Assembly: GCA_030740135.1 (NCBI GenBank)
Contig: JASLXW010000116.1
Span: 1-9,908 of the forward strand
Source of the DNA: Nitrospinota bacterium
GTDB taxonomy: Bacteria > UBA8248 > JACPRG01
Length of the DNA: 9,908 bases
Direction: 5' to 3'
Made by a program: the position numbers and the translations under genes
Part shown: piece after piece, positions 1 through 6,863 of the stretch
Position numbering within the stretch: the stretch's first letter is position 1
Layout of the letters: each line of letters starts with the position of its first letter
Notes under the pieces: model-generated
Databases searched by the model: none
What the model saw: only the letters and a program-made list of their open reading frames with translations
Told to the model about the DNA's origin: nothing

Positions 1-1089
1 GTTCCACAGCAGGACCAGTTTCCGGAACAGGAGCTTGGGGACCCGTCCGGGATGGCTCAAGAGGAAATCCCAGCCCTTGGCCATGTCCGCCTTGTCGGCA
101 TCGGCCTCCGACAGACCGGCCGCGGGATGCCGGGCCTCGATGGCGCGGACCTCGGGGGCGCGGGCGCGCATCCTTGCCGCGCGCTCGGCGAGGTAGGCCC
201 GCTGCCGCGCGCTGAGTCCGGGCCCGCGGTCCTGGTCCTGCGGGTTCACGGGAGCCCAGCCCCCGCGCGCCGTGGGATTATTGGATTCCCAGAAGACGTG
301 TCCCCCCTTCGTGCTGAAGACCGGCCGTCCGTGAATGAGATGGTTTCGGAGGAGCCAGGGAGCGAGACAGGCCAAGAAGACGATGATCGCCACGCCGGTG
401 CGCGCGCCGACGATCCGCCAATTCCACCCGGAGAAGGCCGCGAGATACCCCAGGGCGAAAATGGGGAGGAGAATCCCCAGGCCCTTGGTGAAGGCGCACG
501 CGGCCAGGACGAGTCCCAATCCCGCCGCGCGCCCGGCCGCCGCGCCCCGCTCCGGCGGGGTCTGAAGGAGGGCCGCGGTCCGCTCGACCGCCAGGACCAC
601 GGTCAGGAGGAAAACCGTCTCGGTGAGGATAAACCCCGGCCCGTAATACCACAGGAACGCCGGGTAGACGGCGGCCAGAAGCCCGCCCAGGAGCGCCACG
701 GGCTCTGGGAAAAACCTCCTTCCCAACCGGATCAGGAGCCAGACGGTCCACACGCCCAGAAGGGCCTGGAGAACCCTGACCGGGACAAACCACCGGCCGA
801 ACACCCAATACGATCCTGCCAGGAGAATCGGATAGAGCGGCAGGCGGTCCGAGCGGCGAAGGGCGCCCTCGTGAAAGTTTTGGTATCCCTTGCCGGAGAG
901 CAGGCTGACGGCGTACCCGTCGTACTCGACACCGTCCGAGACGGGCGGCGCGTTTCCCGCGTCGACCACGACCCACAGACGCAGCCCCAGGGCCAGGACG
1001 AGAATGCCCAACAGAAGCCGCCGGCCGGTCATCCGACGGCGGGCATCCGGGGCCGGGGACGTTCCTAATTCGGGCGCGCCGACGCTCAT
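1..1089 (-). CDS. GT39/ArnT-like membrane glycosyltransferase, C-terminus cut off by window edge
   Basis: The minus strand reads open for 363 codons from ATG 1089-1087 to the window edge with no stop, so the C-terminus is missing. The product looks like an integral membrane glycosyltransferase of the PMT/ArnT (GT39, GT-C fold) type, which moves a sugar from a polyprenyl-phosphate donor to a lipid or protein acceptor on the outer side of the inner membrane. Visible signs are a basic N-terminus and hydrophobic segment (about 21-43), an acidic loop with DGVEYDGYA (52-60) leading to LLSGKGY, the RLPLYPILLAG motif (82-92), a YP...G...TE segment (142-157), several further membrane stretches, and APWLLRNHLIHG (243-254) followed by a W-x-SNNP loop (267-272). 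It lies 49 bp downstream of the epimerase on the same strand, so a surface-glycan operon is likely. No clear ribosome site precedes ATG 1089; Met20 (1032) is an alternative start. Acceptor and donor are unknown. Confidence 0.85.
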   Translation of the reverse strand, partial: MSVGAPELGTSPAPDARRRMTGRRLLLGILVLALGLRLWVVVDAGNAPPVSDGVEYDGYAVSLLSGKGYQNFHEGALRRSDRLPLYPILLAGSYWVFGRWFVPVRVLQALLGVWTVWLLIRLGRRFFPEPVALLGGLLAAVYPAFLWYYGPGFILTETVFLLTVVLAVERTAALLQTPPERGAAAGRAAGLGLVLAACAFTKGLGILLPIFALGYLAAFSGWNWRIVGARTGVAIIVFLACLAPWLLRNHLIHGRPVFSTKGGHVFWESNNPTARGGWAPVNPQDQDRGPGLSARQRAYLAERAARMRARAPEVRAIEARHPAAGLSEADADKADMAKGWDFLLSHPGRVPKLLFRKLVLLWN

Positions 1090-1138
1090 AACGGGCGCAG
1101 CATATCAATCGGACGGGGACGGCGAGAGGAGGTCGGTT

Positions 1139-1978
1139 TCAGAAGATTTTTTCCAGCATTCCGCGGTTCTCCACCACCCAGGCGTGCAGTTTGCGGACGC
1201 CCTCGCCGGCGCCCACCTTCGGCTTCCAACCCAGCTTCCGTTCGGCGAGCGTGATGTCGCTGACGAACACCCGCTGGTCGCCCGGCCGCCAGTCGTCGGA
1301 GGAACGCTCGACGTCCGCGCCGTTCAGCGCCTTTAGCATGTCCAGGAGCTCCAGGAGCGAGAGGACGTTCTCCGGCCCTCCGCCGAAGTTGTAGATCCCG
1401 CCCGAAACGCGGGCCGGTTCGTCGACGGCGAGGACATAGGCGTCCATCAGGTCATCGATGAACAACAGGTCGCGCACCTGCTTTCCGTCCCCGTAGAGGA
1501 CGATGGGCTTGCCCAGGACCGCCGCGATCGTGAACCAGGCCACCCACCCCTGGTCTTCCACGCCCAGTTGGCGGTAACCGTAAATGCAGGACTGACGAAA
1601 GACGGTGGTCCTGAGGCCGTAGATTCGCGCGTAATCCCGCACGTATTGATCGGCCGCCCCCTTGGAGCAGCCATACGGGGAGTGGAAATCCAGGGTCCGG
1701 GATTCAGGGACGCCGCCCGGCAGATCCTCGTAAGCGTAGCGGCCGTTCCTCTCGACGACGGCGACGTCCTCCATGCCGCCATAAACCTTGTTGGTGGAGG
1801 CGTAGACCATGATGGGGTCGGACGGCGCCTGGCGGACGGCTTCCAGAACATTGAAAGTCCCCAGGGCGTTGATGTCGAAATCCGATCTCGGATCGGTGAC
1901 CGACGTGGTGACGGCCACCTGGGCGGCCAGGTGGAGAACGGCGTCCAGATCGCGGTCACGGCCGATCGCCTCGCACAT
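1139..1978 (-). CDS. Nucleotide-sugar epimerase, CDP-paratose 2-epimerase (TyvE/RfbE)-like, 5'-truncated
   Basis: This extended short-chain dehydrogenase acts on nucleotide sugars and most resembles CDP-paratose/CDP-tyvelose 2-epimerases, which make dideoxyhexoses for surface polysaccharides. Counting from ATG 1978, it shows HLAAQVAVTTSVTDP (16-30), STNKVYGG (61-68), the catalytic YxxxK as Y102-GCS-K106, a DQGWVAWF segment (142-149) and the YGDGKQVRD motif (162-170) typical of this subfamily. The normal first ~55 residues, including the glycine-rich GxxGxxG NAD-binding strand, are absent. In-frame homology continues upstream of the ATG (FDFIQADIRD, about 2017-1988) and then runs into poly-Gly encoded by a G-rich tract and a stop at 2053-2051. 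Without the Rossmann start the protein should not bind NAD, so this is either a decayed gene or an assembly error at the tract. Only the family is firm; the exact substrate is inferred from the motifs. Confidence 0.85.
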   Translation of the reverse strand: MCEAIGRDRDLDAVLHLAAQVAVTTSVTDPRSDFDINALGTFNVLEAVRQAPSDPIMVYASTNKVYGGMEDVAVVERNGRYAYEDLPGGVPESRTLDFHSPYGCSKGAADQYVRDYARIYGLRTTVFRQSCIYGYRQLGVEDQGWVAWFTIAAVLGKPIVLYGDGKQVRDLLFIDDLMDAYVLAVDEPARVSGGIYNFGGGPENVLSLLELLDMLKALNGADVERSSDDWRPGDQRVFVSDITLAERKLGWKPKVGAGEGVRKLHAWVVENRGMLEKIF

Positions 1979-2018
1979 GGCCCCGGCGTCCCGGATATCC
2001 GCCTGGATGAAGTCGAAG

Positions 2019-2043
2019 CCCCCCCCTCCCCCTCCCCCCCCCC
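2019..2043. repeat. C-rich homopolymer tract (C8-T-C5-T-C10)
   Basis: This is 25 bases of almost pure C, with T only at 2027 and 2033. On the minus strand it reads G10-A-G5-A-G8, able to form a G-quadruplex, and it encodes seven or eight consecutive Gly or Gly-like codons in frame with the epimerase. It sits exactly where the epimerase loses homology. It could be a true low-complexity spacer, a slippage-prone tract or a sequencing/assembly artefact; sequence alone cannot decide. Confidence 0.9.
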
Positions 2044-2088
2044 AAGCGGGTCAGATTCATCTCAAGAGGCCGCGAATACCGATCACAA

Positions 2089-2117
2089 TTGACAGGAAAT
2101 CACGAATTTCTTATAAT
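2089..2117 (+). promoter_or_regulatory. Perfect consensus sigma70 promoter for the decarboxylase pair
   Basis: TTGACA (2089-2094) and TATAAT (2112-2117) are separated by exactly 17 bp, a full match to the housekeeping sigma70 consensus, set in a short AT-rich island. Transcription should start near 2124, about 19 nt before ATG 2143. The spacer holds a small inverted repeat, GAAAT (2096-2100) and ATTTC (2106-2110), which could be a repressor site. It points at the ComD/ComE-like genes. Confidence 0.8.
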
Positions 2118-2164
2118 CCGCCCATTGCACCCGAATTCAAAAATGAAGGGGCTGGGCCGCCGGA

Positions 2165-2611
2165 ATTGACTTCGTCGTCTGCGTCCCCGACTCCCGCCTG
2201 CGCGATCTCTATTTCCTGATCCGGGAGGACCCCGACATCGAGCTGCACACCGCGGGCAATGAAGCGGTGGCGACCTGCATCTGCGGCGGGGCGTGGCTCG
2301 GGGACAAGCGCCCGCTGATGATGATGGAGAACTCCGGCCTCCGGGTCGCCAGCGAATACCTGGCCCGCCTCGGCATCTCCTTCGGGATACCCGTCATGTT
2401 CCTGATGAGCCACCGGGGCGTCATGGGGGACGGAAACTGGTGGGCCATCAACCACGGTGTGACCATGGAGCCGATGTTGGACTCCCTGCGAATCCCCTAC
2501 TTCAAAATGGAACGTCCGGAGGACATCCCGGGGGCCTTTCAGAAGGCGCGGAAGACCCTTCAGGCATCCCTGTTCCCCGTGGCCCTCATCCTTTCGGGAG
2601 ACATCTGGTGA
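2165..2611 (+). CDS. TPP-dependent decarboxylase, alpha (PYR-domain) subunit, ComD-like; start defective or uncertain
   Basis: The product matches the pyrimidine-binding half of sulfopyruvate/phosphonopyruvate decarboxylases, which bind thiamine diphosphate and act with a separate beta chain. Seen are IDFVVCVPDSRLRDL (from 2165), the segment with the expected TPP-activating Glu in AGNEAVAT (Glu codon 2261-2263), GGAWLGDKRPLMMMENSGL, and LMSHRGVMGDGNW. Family members usually have about ten residues before the IDF motif. Here the frame is open only from 2147, with no ATG, GTG or TTG before the motif. The ATG at 2143 is one base out of frame; it would join this frame as MKGWAAGIDF if the GGGG at 2148-2151 had three Gs. 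I therefore place the left boundary at the first conserved residue; the only usual in-frame start, GTG 2267, would remove the Glu. It overlaps the beta gene by 4 bp. The true substrate (sulfopyruvate, phosphonopyruvate or another 2-oxo acid) is unknown. Confidence 0.8.
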   Translation: MDFVVCVPDSRLRDLYFLIREDPDIELHTAGNEAVATCICGGAWLGDKRPLMMMENSGLRVASEYLARLGISFGIPVMFLMSHRGVMGDGNWWAINHGVTMEPMLDSLRIPYFKMERPEDIPGAFQKARKTLQASLFPVALILSGDIW

Positions 2612-3225
2612 ACCGATATGAATGCCTCGAGGTTCTGTCGCGCCATGTGGGAGACACCCTCGTCATCCATACGGGCGGGGGCACCGCCCACGAATGGAAC
2701 GCGCTACGCCCCGGTCCCGCGAATCTGGACGCCCCCGTCGGCGGCGTCGCCGGGGTGGCCCTGGGTCTCGCGAAGGCCCTCCCCCAATGCAGCGTCATCG
2801 GCCTGGACACCGACGGCGGCCTTCTGATGAATCTGGGCGTCCTCCCCGACATCGGAAACCTCCGGCCGCCCAACCTGACCATCATCGCCTTCGACAACGA
2901 GGTCTACGAGAGCACTGGAGCACAGCCCTCCGCGAGCTCCGGCAATACGGATTTCGCGGCGATGGCCCGGGGGGCGGGCGTGGAGAAGGCGGTGACCGTC
3001 CGGACGCTGGAGGAGTTCGAAAAATTCCTGGTTGAAGCCTTGAAAGGGCTTGCGTGCGACTTCATCGTCGCGAAGACGGAAATCGGGGCGAAGAAGGTGC
3101 CCTATCTGGAATTGAGCGGGGTCGAGATGAAGTTCGAGTTTGTCCGGCACATCGAGAAAACGACGGGCGTGAAGGTCCTCACCCCGCCCGAGCAGCAGAT
3201 TCCCGGTCACTTGGTCAAGGAGTAG
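2608..3225 (+). CDS. TPP-dependent decarboxylase, beta (PP-domain) subunit, ComE-like
   Basis: This 205-residue protein is the diphosphate-binding half of the two-chain decarboxylase. The start chosen is GTG 2608, which overlaps the alpha stop as GTGA and has GGGAG (2596-2600) 7 nt upstream; the frame is open further upstream but that is out-of-frame sequence of the alpha gene. Features are HTGGGTAHEW (21-30), VGGVAGVALGLAKALP (44-59), the Mg-TPP motif region LDTDGGLLMNLGVL (66-79) and FDNEVYESTGAQPSA (95-109). The spacing from D69-G70 to N97 fits the GDG-x(~26)-N signature, but the first Gly of GDG is Thr68 here. The translational overlap implies a heteromeric complex with the alpha chain. 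No other coenzyme M or phosphonate gene (ComA/B/C, PepM) lies nearby, so the decarboxylated 2-oxo acid is undetermined. Confidence 0.88.
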   Translation: MNRYECLEVLSRHVGDTLVIHTGGGTAHEWNALRPGPANLDAPVGGVAGVALGLAKALPQCSVIGLDTDGGLLMNLGVLPDIGNLRPPNLTIIAFDNEVYESTGAQPSASSGNTDFAAMARGAGVEKAVTVRTLEEFEKFLVEALKGLACDFIVAKTEIGAKKVPYLELSGVEMKFEFVRHIEKTTGVKVLTPPEQQIPGHLVKE

Positions 3226-3241
3226 TGGGACGCGTCCCCAC
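3225..3241. terminator. Palindrome abutting the ComE-like stop, possible terminator
   Basis: GGGACGCGTCCC (3227-3238) is a perfect palindrome, extended by T/A and G/C pairs around one bulged C. It starts on the stop codon of the beta gene and is followed by a T/C-rich stretch without a clean U run. It fits the end of the decarboxylase operon, either as a weak intrinsic terminator or as a REP-type palindrome. Confidence 0.4.
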
Positions 3242-3525
3242 CAGGTTGTTCCTTCATTCCTATTCAATCATCCTGAATCGTCCTTCTCTGGGAGTGCGTC
3301 ACCCGGGCGGGGTGGATTGAAGCATTCCTTATTCCTCCGCTGACGATCGTCTTCGCACGAGGCTGAGAGGAATTGTTCGGGAACTCCCCCGATTCTTGCG
3401 CCCGCGCAAATCTCCGAATACCATAGGCAAAGGGGACGCGGGATTCGCCAAGACGTTCGCCGATTCAGGCGGGGCGTCTGTCGCTCACCGGCTTTTAACC
3501 AAACAGTGGGTCAGGAGGTCAGCGA
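3226..3525. other. 300-bp intergenic region between ComE-like and 3HCDH genes
   Basis: No convincing coding sequence is seen here. It holds the palindrome next to the upstream stop, a short CACCC/GGGTG hairpin near 3300-3314, a possible promoter at 3396-3424 and the ribosome site AGGAGG at 3513-3518. Short frames crossing it lack family motifs. Confidence 0.6.
3396..3424 (+). promoter_or_regulatory. Candidate sigma70-like promoter for the 3HCDH gene
   Basis: TTGCGC (3396-3401) and TACCAT (3419-3424) are spaced by 17 bp, giving a leader of about 95 nt before the start at 3526. The -35 box is the left arm of TTGCGC-cc-GCGCAA (3396-3409), a palindrome that could bind a regulator. The -35 form TTGCGC recurs in the candidate promoter of the radical SAM gene. 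Confidence 0.4.
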
Positions 3526-4533
3526 TTGAGCCAGCGGCTCGCCGTCGTGGGCGCCGGAACGATGGGGCACGGCATCGCCCAGCTTTTCGCCCACCACGGG
3601 TGGGAGGCGGTCCTGATCGCCCGGAAGCGGGAATCCCTCGACCGGGCTCGGACGCAGATTGAAAATAACCTCTCGCTCTTGGCGCAACACGGCGCGGGAC
3701 CCGGCGACGGCGTGGCGGCCGTCCTCGGCCGGATCTCCGCGACGACGGACCTCTCCGAAGGCCTCGCGCGGGCGGACCTAGTCTTCGAGGCCATCCCCGA
3801 ATCCCCCGACGCGAAGCGGGAGATCTACCGGGAGATCGGGAAATCCGCCCCGGAGAAGGCCCTCGTGGCCAGCACCACCTCGGGGCTGAACATCTTCGAG
3901 CTCGCGCCCGACTTTCCCGGCCCCCGCCGCCTCATCATCGCCCACTTCTGGAACCCGCCCTACCTCGTCCCCCTGGTCGAGGTCGTCCTCGGCCCCGAAA
4001 CGGGGAAAGAGACGGCGGACGCGATGATGGCCATCCTGAAGGCCCTCGGCGGCACCCCGGTATTGATCCGGAAGTGCATCCCCGGCTTCATCGGCGTGCG
4101 GCTGGCCTCGGCGCTCTACCGGGAGTGCGTCTCGCTCATCCAGGACGGCGTCACGAACGCCGAAGGGATCGACGCGGTCATGCGCGAGGGCATCTCCCTT
4201 CGCTTTCCCATCCTGGACCCGATGCAGGTGCCGGACTTCGGCGGGCTGGACACCTTCCGGCTCGTCTGGGAGAGCATATTCCCGGAGATCTCAGCCGCGA
4301 AAGAAGTGCCGCCGGTGGTGTCGGACATGGTGGACGGCGGAGACCTCGGCCTCAAGTCGGGCAAGGGGTTTTACGATTACGCGGGGCATTCGCGCCAGGA
4401 CCTTCTGCGGGAGCGCGACGAAAAGCTCCTCCTGTGGCTCAAGGAACGGAACCGCTACCGTCTGTCGATGTTCGCGGATCGAGATTCGTCTTCCTCCGTG
4501 GATGGCGGCCAGGATGCCCACCCTACCGATTAA
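3526..4533 (+). CDS. 3-hydroxyacyl-CoA dehydrogenase family protein with altered active site
   Basis: The family oxidises 3-hydroxyacyl-CoA with NAD in beta-oxidation or butanoate metabolism; distant members act on other 3-hydroxy acids. The start is TTG 3526, supported by AGGAGG (3513-3518) 7 nt upstream. The N-terminal NAD domain shows VVGAGTMGHGIAQ (7-19). Catalytic candidates are Ser119 (in STTSG), His140 in HFWNPP and Glu152, with the His-Glu spacing of 12 that matches characterised enzymes. The C-terminal domain spans about 186-286 and ends in SGKGFYDY. The normally invariant Asn of the PGFxxNR motif is Val191 here (PGFIGVR). After GFYDY a charged helix (289-312) is followed by a Ser/Asp-rich tail (about 318-335). 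No acyl-CoA genes adjoin it, so it may work outside beta-oxidation; the true substrate is unknown. Confidence 0.88.
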   Translation: MSQRLAVVGAGTMGHGIAQLFAHHGWEAVLIARKRESLDRARTQIENNLSLLAQHGAGPGDGVAAVLGRISATTDLSEGLARADLVFEAIPESPDAKREIYREIGKSAPEKALVASTTSGLNIFELAPDFPGPRRLIIAHFWNPPYLVPLVEVVLGPETGKETADAMMAILKALGGTPVLIRKCIPGFIGVRLASALYRECVSLIQDGVTNAEGIDAVMREGISLRFPILDPMQVPDFGGLDTFRLVWESIFPEISAAKEVPPVVSDMVDGGDLGLKSGKGFYDYAGHSRQDLLRERDEKLLLWLKERNRYRLSMFADRDSSSSVDGGQDAHPTD

Positions 4534-4563
4534 CCGGCGCACATATCTTTCCTCAAGGCGGCA

Positions 4564-4600
4564 GGCCGGGCGTTCGGGTCGGTTGACCCCTTGCCCGGCC
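4564..4600 (+). repeat. Nested palindromic element, copy 1
   Basis: The outer stem is GGCCGGGC (4564-4571) with GCCCGGCC (4593-4600), 8 perfect pairs. Inside it is a hairpin GGGTC (4576-4580), loop GGTT, GACCC (4585-4589), joined by GTTC on the left and CTT on the right. The same architecture and junction bases recur at 8833-8867 (inverted) and 8905-8958. It lies between the 3HCDH and luciferase-like genes, outside coding sequence. It may act as a terminator or REP-like repeat, but no T run follows. Confidence 0.8.
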
Positions 4601-4650
4601 CGGGATCATTGGACATCCATTCAGTGGCTGGGTCATACTCCGGCGTGAAA

Positions 4651-4666
4651 CGAATTTCCAAATTCG
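4651..4666. promoter_or_regulatory. Operator-like inverted repeat upstream of the luciferase-like gene
   Basis: CGAATTT and AAATTCG are perfect 7-bp arms around CC, an AT-rich palindrome in GC-rich surroundings, 55 bp upstream of the ATG at 4722. A weak promoter candidate lies just before it (TTGGAC 4609-4614; CATACT 4634-4639, 19-bp spacer), which would place the palindrome just after the transcription start, a typical repressor position. The regulator is not in the window. Confidence 0.45.
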
Positions 4667-4721
4667 GTCTTTCCCACAACCTTGCTGAGAGAACCACATC
4701 AGCCCGCCAAGGAACAGCAAC

Positions 4722-5708
4722 ATGAAATTCGGTGCATGGATTCCATCCTTTTCCCGCCACAAGATGGACTACTCGGAGGCGGAAGGAATCCGCGAGTACG
4801 CCCGGAAGGCCGAGGATCTGGGGTTCGACGGGGTCTGGGTCATCGACCACCTCCTCTACGCACCCGGTCTGTACGGCATCTCCTGGCTGGAGCCCATGTC
4901 CGTCCTTTCCCACGTGGCGGCGGTGACCAAGCGCGTCCGGATCGGGACCTCCATCCTGGTGCTCCCCCTGCGCAACCCCGTCCTGCTCGCCAAAGAGATC
5001 GCCACGCTGGACTTCCTCTCGGGCGGGCGGTACGTCTTCGGCATCGGCCCCGGCTGGTACGAGCGCGAGTTCGAGGTGACGGGAACGCACATCTCCGAGC
5101 GGGGCGCCCGGACGGATGAGATCCTCGACGCCGTCCGGATCCTCCTGACGCACGAGAGCGCCTCTTTCGAGGGGAAGCATTACCGGTTCAAAGACGTCCG
5201 GATCGACCCCCTCCCCCCGAAGATGCCGGAGGTGTGGGTGGCGGGAGGCTCCCGGGTCCGCACCGACCTCTCGCCCGACAAGACAACCATCGCCAAGAGC
5301 GTCCTGCGGCGCATCGCCAAGGCGGACGTCTTCGTCGTCCGGAACACCGGCTACAAGGATTGGGTCAAGCGGGACCTGGCGGCGGCCCAGGCGCATGTGG
5401 CCTCCGTCGGACGGGACCCCAAGACCCTCCAACTGGCCCACGTCCAGTTCACCCACATCGTCGAGTCCAAGGATCGCGGCAAGTGCCTGGAGATCCAGCG
5501 GCCCCACTTTGAATTCGCGATGGGAACCCACCGGGACTGGAACCACCTTCAGGCCTGCTACCTGACCGGGACGATCGACGACATGTGCGCGACGATCGCG
5601 GACTTGAAGGGGGTGGGCCTTCAGCACCTCATCATCCACCCCACGTCCACCGAACCGGACCAGATCGACCTCATCGCCAAACACTTCTTCCCCCTTTTCA
5701 AGGACTGA
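4722..5708 (+). CDS. Luciferase-like (LLM class) flavin/F420-dependent oxidoreductase
   Basis: This 328-residue protein belongs to the bacterial-luciferase superfamily, TIM-barrel enzymes that use F420 or FMN to oxidise or reduce small organic substrates in the cytoplasm. The start ATG 4722 has AAGGAA (4709-4714) 7 nt upstream. Diagnostic segments are [19 protein letters not shown] (27-45), [20 protein letters not shown] (71-90), [22 protein letters not shown] (91-112), [18 protein letters not shown] (126-143) and the PEVWVAGGS strand (169-177). The C-terminal third (from about 180) is less typical and ends in the [11 protein letters not shown] strand (300-310), which closes the barrel. The threonine aldolase starts only 4 bp after its stop, so the two are cotranscribed. 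The choice between F420 and FMN, and the substrate, cannot be read from the sequence. Confidence 0.9.
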   Translation: MKFGAWIPSFSRHKMDYSEAEGIREYARKAEDLGFDGVWVIDHLLYAPGLYGISWLEPMSVLSHVAAVTKRVRIGTSILVLPLRNPVLLAKEIATLDFLSGGRYVFGIGPGWYEREFEVTGTHISERGARTDEILDAVRILLTHESASFEGKHYRFKDVRIDPLPPKMPEVWVAGGSRVRTDLSPDKTTIAKSVLRRIAKADVFVVRNTGYKDWVKRDLAAAQAHVASVGRDPKTLQLAHVQFTHIVESKDRGKCLEIQRPHFEFAMGTHRDWNHLQACYLTGTIDDMCATIADLKGVGLQHLIIHPTSTEPDQIDLIAKHFFPLFKD

Positions 5709-5712
5709 CCCC

Positions 5713-6756
5713 GTGAGCGTGCAGAAACCCATCGACATCCGAAGCGACACGCTGACCCGCCCGTCCCCCGGGATGCGGCGCGCGATGGCCGAGGCCGAAG
5801 TCGGCGACGACTCCTACCGCGAGGACCCCACGGTCAACGCCCTCGAGGCCGAAGCGGCCGAGATCACCGGCAAAGAGGCCGCCCTGTTCGTCACCTCCGG
5901 GACGATGGCGAACCAGATCGCCGTCCGGATCCACACCCGGCCGGGCGACGAGCTGGTCGCCGACGCAACGTCTCACATCTACAATTTCGAGGCGGGCGGC
6001 GCCGCGGCCCTCTCCGGCGTCCAGTGCAGGCCCGTCCAAACCGAGGGGGGGCTCCTCTCGGCGGAACAGGTCGAGGCCGCCATCCAGCCGCCCACCCTCC
6101 CCCGCGCGCGCACGGGTCTCATCTGCGTCGAGAACACGCACAACCGCGGCGGCGGGGCCGTCTACCCGATGGATTCCCTCCGGGCCATCCGGGACGTCGC
6201 CCGGGATAGCGGCGTTCCCCTTCACCTGGACGGCGCCCGCGTCTTCAACGCCGGCGCGGCCTCCGACGCGCCCGTCGCGGAGATTGCCCGGCACGCAAGC
6301 ACCCTTTCCTTCTGCCTGTCCAAGGGCCTCGGCGCGCCCTTCGGCTCGCTGGTGGCGGGGCCGAAAGACCTGATCGAAGAAGCGAGACGCTACCGCCAGG
6401 TCTTCGGCGGCGGCATGCGCCAGGCGGGGATCATGGCGGCGGCGGGACGCTATGCCCTGAAGCACAACGTCGATCGGCTGCCTGAGGATCATGCCCGGGC
6501 CGCGCGGCTGGCGGAGGGTCTGGCGGCGATCCCCGGCGTGACGCTCCCCTTCGGGATCACGCCGACGAACATCGTCGTCTTCGACATCGCGGGGACGGGC
6601 CGAACGGCCCGGGACCTGGGGGCGACGCTCAAGGAAAGGGGCGTCCTCGTGAGCGTTCTCGGCGAAACCCGGTTCCGCGCCCTGACGCACCTGGACGTCG
6701 GCGACGAAGACATCGACCAGGCGCTGAAAGAGATCGGGGGTTGCCTGAAATCCTGA
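5713..6756 (+). CDS. ltaE: Low-specificity L-threonine aldolase (PLP-dependent)
   Basis: This enzyme cleaves L-threonine or L-allo-threonine and related beta-hydroxy amino acids to glycine and an aldehyde; it is a fold-type I PLP enzyme and normally a homotetramer. The 347 residues are close to the family length. Visible are [19 protein letters not shown] (7-25), [15 protein letters not shown] (31-45), the phosphate-binding [10 protein letters not shown] (61-70), the His88 region expected to stack on [13 protein letters not shown] (171-180) with D173 and R176, and the Schiff-base Lys204 in [14 protein letters not shown]. The start GTG 5713 is 4 bp after the luciferase-like stop, with AAGGA (5700-5704) inside the end of that gene 8 nt upstream, which indicates coupled translation. 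Family assignment is firm; the beta-hydroxy amino acid used is not. Pairing with an LLM oxidoreductase suggests that the aldehyde or amino acid may be a catabolic intermediate. Confidence 0.93.
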   Translation: MSVQKPIDIRSDTLTRPSPGMRRAMAEAEVGDDSYREDPTVNALEAEAAEITGKEAALFVTSGTMANQIAVRIHTRPGDELVADATSHIYNFEAGGAAALSGVQCRPVQTEGGLLSAEQVEAAIQPPTLPRARTGLICVENTHNRGGGAVYPMDSLRAIRDVARDSGVPLHLDGARVFNAGAASDAPVAEIARHASTLSFCLSKGLGAPFGSLVAGPKDLIEEARRYRQVFGGGMRQAGIMAAAGRYALKHNVDRLPEDHARAARLAEGLAAIPGVTLPFGITPTNIVVFDIAGTGRTARDLGATLKERGVLVSVLGETRFRALTHLDVGDEDIDQALKEIGGCLKS

Positions 6757-6863
6757 TTCGGATCGCCCGCGCGCCGGGACGGAAAGTCACGCGGGTCTCC
6801 GCCTCGCCGCGGCATTCGGGATCGGGCCGCCGGGGTCCGGGCCCATCGGTTCGCATTTCACGG

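Noticed and set aside
52..1068. Plus-strand 338-codon frame and minus-strand 276-codon frame (278-1108)
   Set aside because: Both are shadows of the membrane glycosyltransferase, whose own minus frame stays open to the window edge and carries the family motifs and hydrophobic segments.
4530..5750. 406-codon minus-strand open frame over the luciferase-like gene
   Set aside because: It mirrors a well-supported plus-strand gene and has no motif or ribosome site of its own.
5698..6690. 330-codon minus-strand frame opposite the threonine aldolase
   Set aside because: The plus strand holds a full-length aldolase with its PLP lysine; the antisense frame has no domain.
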